Assembly: GCA_947446025.1 (NCBI GenBank)
Contig: CANFEY010000018.1
Span: forward strand, 1-64,000
Source: Bryobacterales bacterium
GTDB taxonomy: Bacteria; Acidobacteriota; Terriglobia; Bryobacterales; Bryobacteraceae
Length of the DNA stretch: 64,000 nucleotides
Direction of reading: 5' to 3'
Shown: piece by piece, positions 18,507-26,409 of the stretch
Numbering within the stretch: position 1 is the first letter of the stretch
Layout: the number at the start of each line of letters is the position of its first letter
Translations under genes and position numbers: made by a program
The notes under the pieces: model-generated
The model's database searches: none
Told to the model about the DNA's origin: nothing
Seen by the model: the letters and a program-made list of their open reading frames with translations, nothing else

Positions 18507-18901
18507 CTATTGGACTTGAGCCAGTATTCCTGGGGCACGGCTTAAGCGCATCTAAAGGTTCTGGACTTTGTGAAGGATCATCTGGCAATGAAGAAGACGC
18601 GTGGAGTGATCCGCACGGTTCGGCGATACGGCCCGAAAATTGGTAGAGCTACTGAGGCGGGGGCCAGTATTCGAATTGACCGACCTTACAGAGATTGCGG
18701 TCCCTCCGAACGAGGAATAGTCGTGATGGAGTTTGGTGGGGTATCCCGCATCGGACGATTCATTGTTAGACGAAGCGGAGAGTCCGTAATCGAATCCCCT
18801 CCATGCGAGTAGGTGAGCGTTTGTCGGCTCCCTTACGGTCGCCGTTCAGTGCTGTTGGCGCGGGTGTACCGGGTGTACAATGTGCGGACAGAGGTATTGT
18901 G
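18507..18901. other. Gene-poor stretch with repeat copy
   Basis: No gene can be supported. An open frame at 18570-18812 has no family resemblance, and a second frame (about 18632-18720, ending in ELTDLTEIAVPPNEE) looks equally protein-like, so this is probably decayed coding DNA continuing from the ATPase remnant. A 35-nt repeat copy is at 18820-18854, and TACAAT at about 18878 may serve as -10 for the DUF6152 gene. Confidence 0.45.
18820..18854 (+). repeat. 35-nt repeat, copy 1
   Basis: Begins TTTGTCGGCTCCCTTACGG and ends GTTCAGTGCTG. It matches the left arm at 59794-59828 at 30 of 35 positions and the cinA copy at 35028-35062 at a similar level. It stands alone here, without an inverted partner. 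Confidence 0.75.
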
Positions 18902-19288
18902 ATGAGACTAGTGGTGTTGGCTGTGGGGCTGCTCGCGGCGGTGGTGCAGATTGCGGCGCATCATTCGGGGGCGGCGGTGTTTGATTCGGAGAAGCCCATC
19001 GGTTTTACGGGCACTGTGACCAGCCTTGAGTGGGTGAATCCGCACGCGCACTTTTACCTGGACGTGAAGGATGCGGCGGGCAAGGTCACGAATTGGAATT
19101 TGGAGCTGGCTAGTCCGAACGTGCTGGTGCGCAATGGGTGGAAGCGGACGTCGGTGAAGGCGGGCGATGTGGTGACGATTACGGGGCAGCAGGCTCGGGA
19201 TAATACGAAGTTCGGCATTGCCAACACGATTGTGTTCCCGGATGGGCGGAAGTTGAATTTCATGTCGGCATACGAAAATGAGAAATAG
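18902..19288 (+). CDS. DUF6152-family exported protein
   Basis: A 128-residue protein with signal peptide 1-20 and the family hallmark HHSGAAVFDSEKPIGFTGTV followed by WVNPHAHFYLDVKD. These small OB-fold-like secreted proteins are common in Acidobacteria and Proteobacteria and are often encoded beside a larger secreted partner, as here. The conserved His-His at the mature N-terminus suggests metal binding, but the function is unknown. ATG 18902 was chosen because the signal peptide begins there; the upstream extension is repeat sequence. Its stop overlaps the next gene by 11 bases. Confidence 0.82.
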   Translation: MRLVVLAVGLLAAVVQIAAHHSGAAVFDSEKPIGFTGTVTSLEWVNPHAHFYLDVKDAAGKVTNWNLELASPNVLVRNGWKRTSVKAGDVVTITGQQARDNTKFGIANTIVFPDGRKLNFMSAYENEK

Positions 19289-20060
19289 CATCCAGTGTTT
19301 GCTTGTTTTGGCGGCGCTCGGAGTCTTAAGCGCGCAACAGCCTACGGTCAACATTGGGCTGTATCAGAAGCAGAAGCCTGCGCCGACGGGTCCGACGCCG
19401 AAGTTCGCGGATGGGCGGCCGGACTTCACGGGGGTGTGGGTCGGTGGGGGGAGCAGTGATGGCGACATCACACGCGGGTTGAAGCCTGGTGAAGCTGTGG
19501 TCCCGTTGCCGTGGGCGGCGGACTTGGTGAAGTCGCGCCAGTCTAAAGATGATCCGGAGGCGAATTGCTTGCCGGCGGGGGTGCCGCGCGGGTCGCCGTA
19601 TCCGTGGCGGATCGTGCAGACGCCGACGCACGTGTTCATTCTTTACGAGGGCAACATCCATACGTACCGGCAGATTTTCATGGATGGGCGTGCGCATCCC
19701 TCCGGCGATGATTTGGATCCGACTTGGTATGGGCACTCGGTTGGGCACTATGAGGGGAACATGCTGGTGGTGGATACGGTGGGGTACAACGGGAAGTTCT
19801 GGTTCGATTACCGGGGGCATCCGAACACGGAGAAGCTGCATACGATTGAGCGCTACACACGGACGGACATGGGGAACATGGCGATTGAGGTGTTCATTGA
19901 CGATCCGGGCGCGTATGCGAAGCCGTTCACGACGCAGGGGCGTGCTCGATTCATGGCGGACGGGGAGTTGCTGGAGTACATTTGCCAAGAAGACAACTTC
20001 GACTTGGAGCATATCTCGGGTCCGGCGCAGGGGCCTGGCGGGGCTCCGGTGCGGCGTTAG
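19278..20060 (+). CDS. Secreted hypothetical protein partnered with DUF6152 protein
   Basis: A 260-residue protein with signal peptide 1-19 (VLSAQQ). The mature part has GRPDFTGVWVGGGS, a Cys-containing segment (EANCLPAGVPRGSPYP), HVFILYEGNIHTYRQIFMDG, PTWYGHSVGHYEGNMLVVDT and LLEYICQEDN. This set recurs in a large acidobacterial family of secreted proteins nearly always next to DUF6152, but no activity is known. It overlaps the DUF6152 gene by 11 bases, so they are co-translated. Repeated aromatic/acidic motifs suggest a lipocalin-like or beta-barrel ligand binder (inference). Confidence 0.75.
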   Translation: MRNSIQCLLVLAALGVLSAQQPTVNIGLYQKQKPAPTGPTPKFADGRPDFTGVWVGGGSSDGDITRGLKPGEAVVPLPWAADLVKSRQSKDDPEANCLPAGVPRGSPYPWRIVQTPTHVFILYEGNIHTYRQIFMDGRAHPSGDDLDPTWYGHSVGHYEGNMLVVDTVGYNGKFWFDYRGHPNTEKLHTIERYTRTDMGNMAIEVFIDDPGAYAKPFTTQGRARFMADGELLEYICQEDNFDLEHISGPAQGPGGAPVRR

Positions 20061-20088
20061 AGTTGGTCGTCTTCCTCCCGACGCAACG

Positions 20089-20106
20089 TGGGCGCTCCAG
20101 CGCCCA
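20089..20106 (+). terminator. Terminator-like hairpin
   Basis: Perfect 8-base arms TGGGCGCT / AGCGCCCA separated by two bases, 29 bases after the stop of the secreted protein gene. There is no T-tract, so intrinsic termination is uncertain. Confidence 0.3.
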
Positions 20107-20195
20107 GAGTGGCGCAAAGCAGCAAGCTGCGAAGTTTCTTCTTAAGAGACACGTGTCCCTCCTGTGGCTTTGTGATTTGAAAGCGGCGGGGAGAA

Positions 20196-20420
20196 CTACG
20201 CGATGGGGGGCGGGCGTGAGACTTGTACGGCGGTGTATGGTCGCCTTGTAACGATGACAGGATCGGCGGCGCGCGGGAGCAGCGTGAGTGCGAGGAAGAG
20301 GAAGATCCAGAGCGGCGCGAACGGCTCGGCCAGCATGGCACCGCCGGGAGCGGCGAGGGCGAAGAGGAGGACTGCGGCGATGCACAGGAGTGCGATCAAG
20401 CGCTGTGCCGGGGTTTTCAT
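20196..20420 (-). CDS. Small hydrophobic hypothetical protein
   Basis: A 74-residue protein with two hydrophobic segments (about 8-26 and 36-50), predicted to be membrane-embedded, and a short polar tail. It lies 22 bases downstream of the histidine phosphatase gene on the same strand, which supports transcription. No family is recognised. Confidence 0.5.
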   Translation of the reverse strand: MKTPAQRLIALLCIAAVLLFALAAPGGAMLAEPFAPLWIFLFLALTLLPRAADPVIVTRRPYTAVQVSRPPPIA

Positions 20421-20442
20421 CTGGGCTCAGGATAGCAGAGGA

Positions 20443-21015
20443 CTAGGCTGGTGGGGCGAGGTTCCAGTGTTTGATGACGCGGGTCTCGCGCTCATAGCCG
20501 AGCATGCTGATGGTGGCGGTGTCGAGCGCGAGGTGGCGCGCGGCAATAGGAGGCAGGCCGATCCAGCAGGCGGCGAGGATGCGGAGGATGTGGCCGTGGG
20601 CGAAGAGTGCGATATCTCCGTTGGTGGCCGCGGTGACGTGTTCGAGGACAAGGCGGGCGCGGGCGGCGACTTGTTCCAGCGTTTCCCCGCCGGTGATCGG
20701 AGAGCCCCATACTGACCAGTTGGGAATCTCTTTGCGGATATCGAGGGTGGTGCGGCTTTCGAAGATGCCGTAGTTCCACTCGGTCAAGCGGTCGTCGACT
20801 TGTGCATGCTCGACGCCTGAGAGTCGGCATGTCTCTTGCGCGCGACTGAGCGGACTGGTCCACGCGGAAAAGGTCTTGCCAAGAAGGGCGCGGCCGAGAA
20901 GTTCGGCTTGGGTCCGGCCGTGAGCGGTCAGAGAGATGTCGGTGCCACCGGTATGTTGGCCGGATCGCGACCACTCGGTTTCACCGTGACGGATGAGAAA
21001 TATTTGCTGGGACAT
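20443..21015 (-). CDS. Histidine phosphatase family protein
   Basis: A 190-residue cytosolic phosphoglycerate-mutase-like phosphatase. The RHGE signature with catalytic His10 is at residues 9-12, followed by TGGTDISLTAHG, the SPLSRAQET substrate-binding motif, catalytic Glu in EWNYG and second His in FAHGHILR. The closest types are CobC/GpmB-like or SHB17-like sugar phosphatases; substrate cannot be told. A frameshifted membrane-protein remnant lies 3 bases upstream. Confidence 0.85.
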   Translation of the reverse strand: MSQQIFLIRHGETEWSRSGQHTGGTDISLTAHGRTQAELLGRALLGKTFSAWTSPLSRAQETCRLSGVEHAQVDDRLTEWNYGIFESRTTLDIRKEIPNWSVWGSPITGGETLEQVAARARLVLEHVTAATNGDIALFAHGHILRILAACWIGLPPIAARHLALDTATISMLGYERETRVIKHWNLAPPA

Positions 21016-21018
21016 TGG

Positions 21019-21381
21019 CTACCTACGGGCGTTTGCGTCTGGGACTCCGCCACCGATCGCTCCCAGCAAGAACCGAGGGGGCCGGTGATGAAGATGCCCA
21101 AGAGTGGGCATTGATTGGCGCCGGGGGCGAATATCATGGGGCCCACGAATCCGCCGAGGGATCCGATTCCACCAATGACAACCACACCCAAGAAGATAGC
21201 TTCCACAAATCCCGCAAACTCCGGCGAACCAATGGCTCGCCGCGCGTACCAGGCAACCAGGGGCGGCGACCAGCGCGGCAATCAGAATCCGAACGGGCAG
21301 TACCGGTCCGAAGAACAGCATGAATGCCATCACTAAGACGAACGTTGCGAAAGCGGCAATTCCCGTGACGACGGCTCTCAT
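21019..21381 (-). pseudogene. Small membrane protein gene with two compensating frameshifts
   Basis: Three pieces in two frames combine into one sensible protein: MRAVVTGIAAFATFVLVMAF.. LIAALVAA (frame 1), GSPEFAGFVEAIFLGVVVIGG and SLGGFVGPMIF.. LLGIFITGPLG (frame 2), then FLLGAIGGGVPDANARR and stop (frame 1). The glycine-rich GPxxGIFxTGPLG pattern is typical of small conserved multi-pass proteins in many bacteria. The shifts fall near 21285 and 21068, so the gene as written is broken, unless these are sequencing errors. Confidence 0.55.
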
Positions 21382-21411
21382 GGACGCGACATCTTGCCTT
21401 GGGCCCTGCGG

Positions 21412-23112
21412 TTAGTGCGGCAGCGGCCAATCGATGACGTAGGAGTAGAACATCACGATCAGGCCGAGCATGGAGGCCAAGAAAATGCTGTGACGCAGAG
21501 TGAAGCGGAAGAGCTTGGCTTCGTCGGAGGACGCCATGCCGGTGGCAGCTGCGGCGACTGCGATGGACTGCAGGGAAATCATCTTGCCCATCACGCCGCC
21601 GGCGGAGTTGGCTGCGGCCATGAGGGTGGGATCGAGGTTGAGCGTTTTCGCCGTGACCACTTGCAGGTTTCCGAAGAGGGCATTGGCGGAGGTGTCGCTC
21701 CCGGTCAGGAACACCGCGAGCCAACCGAGCATGGCGCTGAAGAATGGGAAGATTGCTCCGGTGGCCGCGAAGGCCATACCCATGGTGGCGGTGGCCCCGC
21801 AGAAGTTCAGCAGGTAGGCAAGGCCCAGCACGCTGCCGATAGTCACGAGGGACGTAAAGAGCTTCTTGCCGGTCTCCATCAGAATGCCGACGTAGCTTCC
21901 GAAGGAGAGGCGTAGAACCACTAGCGATGCGAGCGACGCCATCAGACACGCGGTGCCGGAGGCGGCCAGGATGTCGAAGGTGAATCTGGTCTGATCGGGA
22001 GGATAAGGTCCGGGGGTAGCTGTGACTGGAGCGACTTGGACGATGTTGCCAGCCAGGCCGGGCCAATCGAAGCTTCGTGTGGCGGAGACGAGGAACGCGC
22101 CGACGGCGTCGAGCGAATTGGCGAAGAAGTCGAGCGAACCTCCGCGGAACCAACCCTTGATGATCGCGTTGCGGCTGAGGCCGGAGAGCAGAACGAAGAA
22201 TACCAGGAACAGATAAGGAGACCAAGCGACGATCACTTCTCCCATGCTGTGCTTCTTAGGGGCGGCCATCGGGCGGCAATCGGCGAGCTTGAAGCTGTCA
22301 GACGGTTTCCAAACTTTCAGGAGAGCAACCAACGCAAGAATTGAGGCGAGGGCTCCGAGGATGTCCGTGAGTTGCGGACCGACGAAGTTCGATACGAAGT
22401 ATTGGGCGGTGGCGAATGCGATGCCGCAGACGGCGACGGCGGGGAGCACGCCGCTGAGGCCTTTGACTCCGCCCATGACGAGGATGAGGTAGGCGGGAAT
22501 GAACACGGAGATGGGGGCGCAGATGCGGCCGACCCAGGCGCTGAGTTCGAGTTCGTTGAGGCCGGTGATGCGGGCGAGGGTAACGACGGGGATGCCGATG
22601 GAGCCGAACGCGACGGGCGCGGTGTTGGCGAGCAAGCAGATGCCGGCGGCGTAGAAGGGCGCGAAGCCCAGGCCGGTGAGCATCGCGGCGGCGACGGCGA
22701 CGGGGGTTCCGAATCCGGCCGCGCCTTCGATGAAGGCTCCGAAGGAGAACGCGATGAGCAGTGCTTGCAGGCGGCGGTCATCGGTGAGGCCGCCGATGGA
22801 GTCCTTGATGATTTCGAACTTGCCGGTCTTTTCGCAGACCTTATAGAGGACGATGGCCCAGTAAACGATCCAGCCGATGGGGAACATGCCGAAGGCTATG
22901 CCGTAGAGGGTGGAGTTCAGCACCAGGCCGACGGGCATTTGGTACATGAACAGCGCAACCACGGCTGCCGCGCCAAGGCCTGAGAGGGCTGAGATCCAGG
23001 CTGGCTTGCGTTTTACTCCGATCAAGAACAGCAGCACAAAAACGGGCAACGAGGCCACGAGAGCGGAGAGCCACAGGCTGCCGCCGAGCGGAGTGTAATT
23101 TTGAGTCCACAT
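21412..23112 (-). CDS. lldP: L-lactate permease family transporter
   Basis: A 566-residue, 12-14 helix inner-membrane protein of the LctP/LldP family (proton-coupled uptake of L-lactate, D-lactate or glycolate). Family landmarks are the start [40 protein letters not shown] and the C-terminal [14 protein letters not shown] and [14 protein letters not shown] segments. ATG at 23110-23112 is where the family normally starts; the frame remains open further upstream only as antisense of the PIN gene. No lactate dehydrogenase gene is adjacent. Confidence 0.93.
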   Translation of the reverse strand: MWTQNYTPLGGSLWLSALVASLPVFVLLFLIGVKRKPAWISALSGLGAAAVVALFMYQMPVGLVLNSTLYGIAFGMFPIGWIVYWAIVLYKVCEKTGKFEIIKDSIGGLTDDRRLQALLIAFSFGAFIEGAAGFGTPVAVAAAMLTGLGFAPFYAAGICLLANTAPVAFGSIGIPVVTLARITGLNELELSAWVGRICAPISVFIPAYLILVMGGVKGLSGVLPAVAVCGIAFATAQYFVSNFVGPQLTDILGALASILALVALLKVWKPSDSFKLADCRPMAAPKKHSMGEVIVAWSPYLFLVFFVLLSGLSRNAIIKGWFRGGSLDFFANSLDAVGAFLVSATRSFDWPGLAGNIVQVAPVTATPGPYPPDQTRFTFDILAASGTACLMASLASLVVLRLSFGSYVGILMETGKKLFTSLVTIGSVLGLAYLLNFCGATATMGMAFAATGAIFPFFSAMLGWLAVFLTGSDTSANALFGNLQVVTAKTLNLDPTLMAAANSAGGVMGKMISLQSIAVAAAATGMASSDEAKLFRFTLRHSIFLASMLGLIVMFYSYVIDWPLPH

Positions 23113-23190
23113 AAAGATACGAGAAGCTATCTTAGCACTCCTCGGGGCGCAGTCCCTGGCCCAAGGGTGATATACTCTGACGCTGGCCTT

Positions 23191-23880
23191 ATGAACGCGC
23201 GTCTCCTGGTCCGATCTCTTGTAGCCGCTGTGTTCAGTGGCGCTACCAAGACGAGCAGTTCCAAGATCGTCGACACCAGTGTCCTGATCGACGGGCGCAT
23301 CGCGGAAATCGCCGAGGCGGGATTTATCGAGGGGCCGCTTCTGATACCGCAGTTCGTCCTGCGTGAGTTGCAGCAAGTGGCCGATTCGGCGGACGGCAGC
23401 AAGCGCATCCGGGGCCGGCGAGGGCTGGACATCCTGCTCCGCCTGCAGAAGATGCCGCAACTGACGGTACGCATCCTCGAAGAGGATTTTCCGAATATCC
23501 GCGAGGTGGACCTGAAGCTACTGGAGTTGGCAAAGGACTACCGTTGTAAGGTCATGACCAACGATTTCAACCTCAACAAGGTCGCGCAAGTGCGCGGCGT
23601 GGAGGTGCTGAACATCAACGCGCTGGCGAACGCAGTGCGGCCAGTGGTGTTGCCGGGGGAAGTGATGCGGGTGGCTATTTTGAGAGACGGCAAGGAGCCG
23701 GGGCAGGGCGTGGCGTACTTGGAGGACGGAACCATGGTGGTGGTGGAAAACGGGCGGAAGATGGTTTCTAGGACCGTGGACGTGACGGTTACCAGCGTAT
23801 TGCAGACGGATGCGGGGAAGATGATCTTCGGCCGTTATGACGACCGCATCCGAGTGGTGCGGGAAGCAGCGGGGGCGTAA
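23191..23880 (+). CDS. PIN-TRAM domain protein (YacL-like, soluble)
   Basis: A 229-residue predicted RNase. The PIN domain (about 24-150) has acidic residues Asp28 and Asp34 ([11 protein letters not shown]) and the distal [10 protein letters not shown]; a TRAM RNA-binding domain follows (about 165-225). Relatives in Firmicutes and Deinococcus (YacL) carry an N-terminal membrane domain that is missing here. TGATATACT (23168-23176) is an extended -10, giving a leader of only about 8 bases. The gene precedes ispD-ispF, the same neighbourhood as yacL in several phyla. Confidence 0.87.
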   Translation: MNARLLVRSLVAAVFSGATKTSSSKIVDTSVLIDGRIAEIAEAGFIEGPLLIPQFVLRELQQVADSADGSKRIRGRRGLDILLRLQKMPQLTVRILEEDFPNIREVDLKLLELAKDYRCKVMTNDFNLNKVAQVRGVEVLNINALANAVRPVVLPGEVMRVAILRDGKEPGQGVAYLEDGTMVVVENGRKMVSRTVDVTVTSVLQTDAGKMIFGRYDDRIRVVREAAGA

Positions 23881-23904
23881 TGGCGCGCTACAATTATTAG
23901 TCCA

Positions 23905-24621
23905 ATGAATGTATCCGTGATCATCCCCGCAGCCGGGCTCGGCACGCGCATGGGGCGCGAGAAATCGGGCGTTAGCCGTAAGCAGTTCATGCTGCTGGAT
24001 GGCGCGCCGATCTTGATCCACACGATCCGCAAGTTTCTGCGCTGTCCGTCGGTGAAGGAGATCGTGATCGCGCTGCGCGGTGAGGATTTGGAATGGGCGC
24101 GGGGGCTGGTGCATCAGGAGCATCCTGCTAAGCCTGTGCGCTTTGTCGAAGGCGGCGATAGCAGGCAGGCGTCGGTGGAAAATGCGCTGGCTACGCTGGA
24201 TCCGGGGACCGAGTTGGTCGCGGTGCATGACGCGGTTCGGCCGTTTATTGATCCCGAGATTGTGGAGCGCGTGATCGCGGAGGCGGCGGTTTCGGGCGCG
24301 GCGATTGTCGGTGTTGTGCCGGTGGACACGGTGAAGCAGATGCATAAGAAGGACAAGATCAAGTCCACGTTGCCGCGCGAGCATCTGGTGATGGCACAGA
24401 CTCCGCAGGTGTTCCGGTTTGAGTTGTTGAAGGAAGCCTTCGCCAGCGCGAGGGCGGATCAGTTTACGGGCACCGATGAGGCGAGTCTGGTTGAACGCCT
24501 GGAACGCGTTGATGTGAGCGTGGTGCAGGGCAGCGATCGCAACATCAAGCTGACTAAGCCCGGAGACATGGATCTGGCGCATCTCTATCTTTCGCTGGAG
24601 CGCGAGGGGGAGTCGGCGTGA
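23905..24621 (+). CDS. ispD: 2-C-methyl-D-erythritol 4-phosphate cytidylyltransferase
   Basis: A 238-residue enzyme of the MEP isoprenoid pathway, converting MEP and CTP to CDP-ME. The CTP-binding motif AAGLGTRMG is at 9-17 with Lys26 (SRKQF), then GGDSRQASV, VHDAVRPF, AQTPQVF, and TDEASLVE. TACAAT at 23889-23894 may be the -10, putting the start of transcription about 4 bases before the ATG. It overlaps ispF by 4 bases. Confidence 0.96.
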   Translation: MNVSVIIPAAGLGTRMGREKSGVSRKQFMLLDGAPILIHTIRKFLRCPSVKEIVIALRGEDLEWARGLVHQEHPAKPVRFVEGGDSRQASVENALATLDPGTELVAVHDAVRPFIDPEIVERVIAEAAVSGAAIVGVVPVDTVKQMHKKDKIKSTLPREHLVMAQTPQVFRFELLKEAFASARADQFTGTDEASLVERLERVDVSVVQGSDRNIKLTKPGDMDLAHLYLSLEREGESA

Positions 24622-25097
24622 CGGAAGTCCGCACGGGCCTAGGCTGGGACACGCATCGGCTGGCTTGGGGCTTGGATCTGATCCTGGGTGGAGTGCGGGT
24701 ACCGAGCGAGCGCGGGCAGTTGGGCCACTCCGACGCGGACGTGTTGTCGCATGCAATCACCGATGCTCTGCTGGGCGCGGCCGCGTTGGGCGACATCGGC
24801 ATGCTGTTCCCGGACACAGATCCGCAGTGGAAGGGCGCGGACAGCGCGGTATTCCTTGCGGAGGCTGTGCGACGGGTGCGTGCGGCAGGGTTCACCATCG
24901 TCAATGTGGATTCAACGGTGATCCTAGAGAAGCCGAAGTTGAAGGATTACCGGCTGACGATTCGTGAAGCGCTGGCGAAGACGGTTGGGATTGATATCGA
25001 CCGAGTGTCGGTGAAGTTCAAGACGGCGGAAGGTGTGGGGCCGGTGGGCGAGTTGCGCTCAAGCGAAGCACAGGCGATTGTAACCATCGCGAGGTGA
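24618..25097 (+). CDS. ispF: 2-C-methyl-D-erythritol 2,4-cyclodiphosphate synthase
   Basis: A 159-residue MEP-pathway enzyme (trimeric, zinc-dependent). Metal ligands Asp11 and His13 are in GWDTHRL, with His45 region in GHSDADVLSHAITDAL, then GDIGMLFPDTDP and the C-terminal KFKTAEGVGPVGE. GTG start overlaps the ispD stop (GTGA), so ispD and ispF are translationally coupled. IspD and IspF act two steps apart, around IspE. Confidence 0.96.
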   Translation: MTEVRTGLGWDTHRLAWGLDLILGGVRVPSERGQLGHSDADVLSHAITDALLGAAALGDIGMLFPDTDPQWKGADSAVFLAEAVRRVRAAGFTIVNVDSTVILEKPKLKDYRLTIREALAKTVGIDIDRVSVKFKTAEGVGPVGELRSSEAQAIVTIAR

Positions 25098-25397
25098 GCA
25101 TGGGCAACGCGCTTGCTCAGCTACGGCTCGGCGCGTGGATCAAGGGCAGCACGGCTAGATTTGCAGGCTCTCCGCTCAGATTCGTTGCGAGGCCAACGTG
25201 GTGTCCACGGTTCTATTGTCGCAACGTCCTCGTTGGAAGCCCCGCTCTCACGAACGGGGCTATCGGAGCACCCCAATGTGTTGCGCACCAGGGGATGTGT
25301 TGCGCATCCCGGGGCTTCCCCTGCCGAACGGCAATAGGGCTGGTTCGGTATCATGTACGGACAGACAAAAGTTGCACCTGCCAGGAGAATTTCAGGT
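25098..25397. other. Regulatory intergenic region before the aromatic operon
   Basis: No gene is supported. It holds a 7-base-stem hairpin (AGCCCCG/CGGGGCT, 25238-25261) that may end the ispDF transcript, a 12-base direct repeat (25276-25306), and TATCAT near 25350 as a possible -10. AGGAG at 25383-25387 serves the LigJ-like gene. Confidence 0.5.
25276..25306 (+). promoter_or_regulatory. Direct-repeat candidate operator of the aromatic operon
   Basis: ATGTGTTGCGCA occurs perfectly twice (25276-25287 and 25295-25306), 19 bases apart, close to two helical turns. It lies about 90-120 bases upstream of the first gene of the aromatic operon, a typical place for an activator or repressor dimer. 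No regulator gene is adjacent; role inferred. Confidence 0.4.
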
Positions 25398-26396
25398 ATG
25401 ATCATCGACATCCACGGCCACGTTAGCGCGCCGGATAAGCTCTACGTTTACAAAGCGAACATACTGTCGCATCGTGGGGCGCATGGGCGGGGCGAGCCGG
25501 GGGCTACGGATGACGATATCCGCGAGGCGTTGAATGCGCCTACGTTCGGCGGCACTTCGCACCTTTCTCAACTCAAAGAGGTCGGTACGGACTTGCAGGT
25601 TATCTCACCGCGGCCGTACCAGATGATGCACAGCGAGCAGGCCAAGGTCGTGCAGTGGTACATCGAAGAGACCAATAAGATCATTGCCCGGCAGACGAAG
25701 CTGTATCCGGATACGTTTCGCGGCGTGTGCGGGTTGCCGCAGACTCCGGGGGTGAGCCCCAAGGAGTACTTGCCGTATTTGGAGAAGCTGGTGAATGAAG
25801 ACGGCTTCGTGGGGTGTTTGCTGAATCCTGATCCGACGGAAGGAACCACGTTTGATACGCCTCCGTTGGGGGACCGGTTCTGGTATCCGTTATACGAAAA
25901 GTTGGTGGAGCTGGATATTCCGGGGCACATTCACTCAGCTGGGTGCCGGTCGGAACGGCTGCCGTATTCGCTGCACTTCATCAATGAAGAGAGCATCGCG
26001 GTGTTGTCACTGCTGAATTCAACGGTGTTCAAGGACTTCCCCACGCTGCGGATTGTCTGTTCGCACGGGGGCGGGGCGATTCCGTATCAATGGGCCCGGT
26101 TTGAGGCGAGCGCGATTCGTCGCGGCATTCAGCGCTTCTCGGAACGCTTGCGCAACATTTACTACGATACGGTCCTGTACAACAAGGAATCGCTGGAGCT
26201 GCTCATCAAGACTGTGGGCGCGGACCGTTGCATGTTCGGCACGGAGCGTCCGGGCGTGGGCACGGTGAAGGATCCGCGCACGGGTCGTTGGCTGGATGAA
26301 ACGCGCTACATTATCGAAGACTTCGAATGGCTGAGCGATGCGGATAAGAAGCTCATTTTCGAAGACACGGCCAAGAAAGTTTTTAAGATCAAGTAA
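25398..26396 (+). CDS. 4-oxalomesaconate hydratase-like amidohydrolase (LigJ-like)
   Basis: A 332-residue amidohydrolase-2 family protein with zinc ligands in DIHGHVSAP (His6, His8), then ISPRPYQMMHSEQ, GCLLNPDP, PPLGDRFWYPLYEKLVELD, HIHSAG, SLHFINEESIA, SHGGGAIPYQ, and DADKKLIFEDTAKKVF. This run of motifs matches LigJ, which hydrates 4-oxalomesaconate to 4-carboxy-4-hydroxy-2-oxoadipate in protocatechuate 4,5-cleavage and gallate degradation. ATG 25398 has AGGAG upstream. It heads a seven-gene same-strand cluster with importer, ring dioxygenase and aldolases, which strongly supports the assignment. Confidence 0.85.
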   Translation: MIIDIHGHVSAPDKLYVYKANILSHRGAHGRGEPGATDDDIREALNAPTFGGTSHLSQLKEVGTDLQVISPRPYQMMHSEQAKVVQWYIEETNKIIARQTKLYPDTFRGVCGLPQTPGVSPKEYLPYLEKLVNEDGFVGCLLNPDPTEGTTFDTPPLGDRFWYPLYEKLVELDIPGHIHSAGCRSERLPYSLHFINEESIAVLSLLNSTVFKDFPTLRIVCSHGGGAIPYQWARFEASAIRRGIQRFSERLRNIYYDTVLYNKESLELLIKTVGADRCMFGTERPGVGTVKDPRTGRWLDETRYIIEDFEWLSDADKKLIFEDTAKKVFKIK

Positions 26397-26409
26397 GGAG
26401 TCCACGTAT

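Noticed and set aside
18783-18810. Possible tRNA T-arm-like string
   Set aside because: The stem bases do not pair and no cloverleaf can be built around it.
18570-18812. 80-residue frame downstream of the ATPase remnant
   Set aside because: A competing frame in the same stretch looks equally protein-like, so no single gene could be supported; treated as decayed DNA.
23110-23460. N-terminal extension of the lactate permease
   Set aside because: It is antisense to the PIN-TRAM gene, and the family begins at [12 protein letters not shown], so the start at 23112 was chosen.
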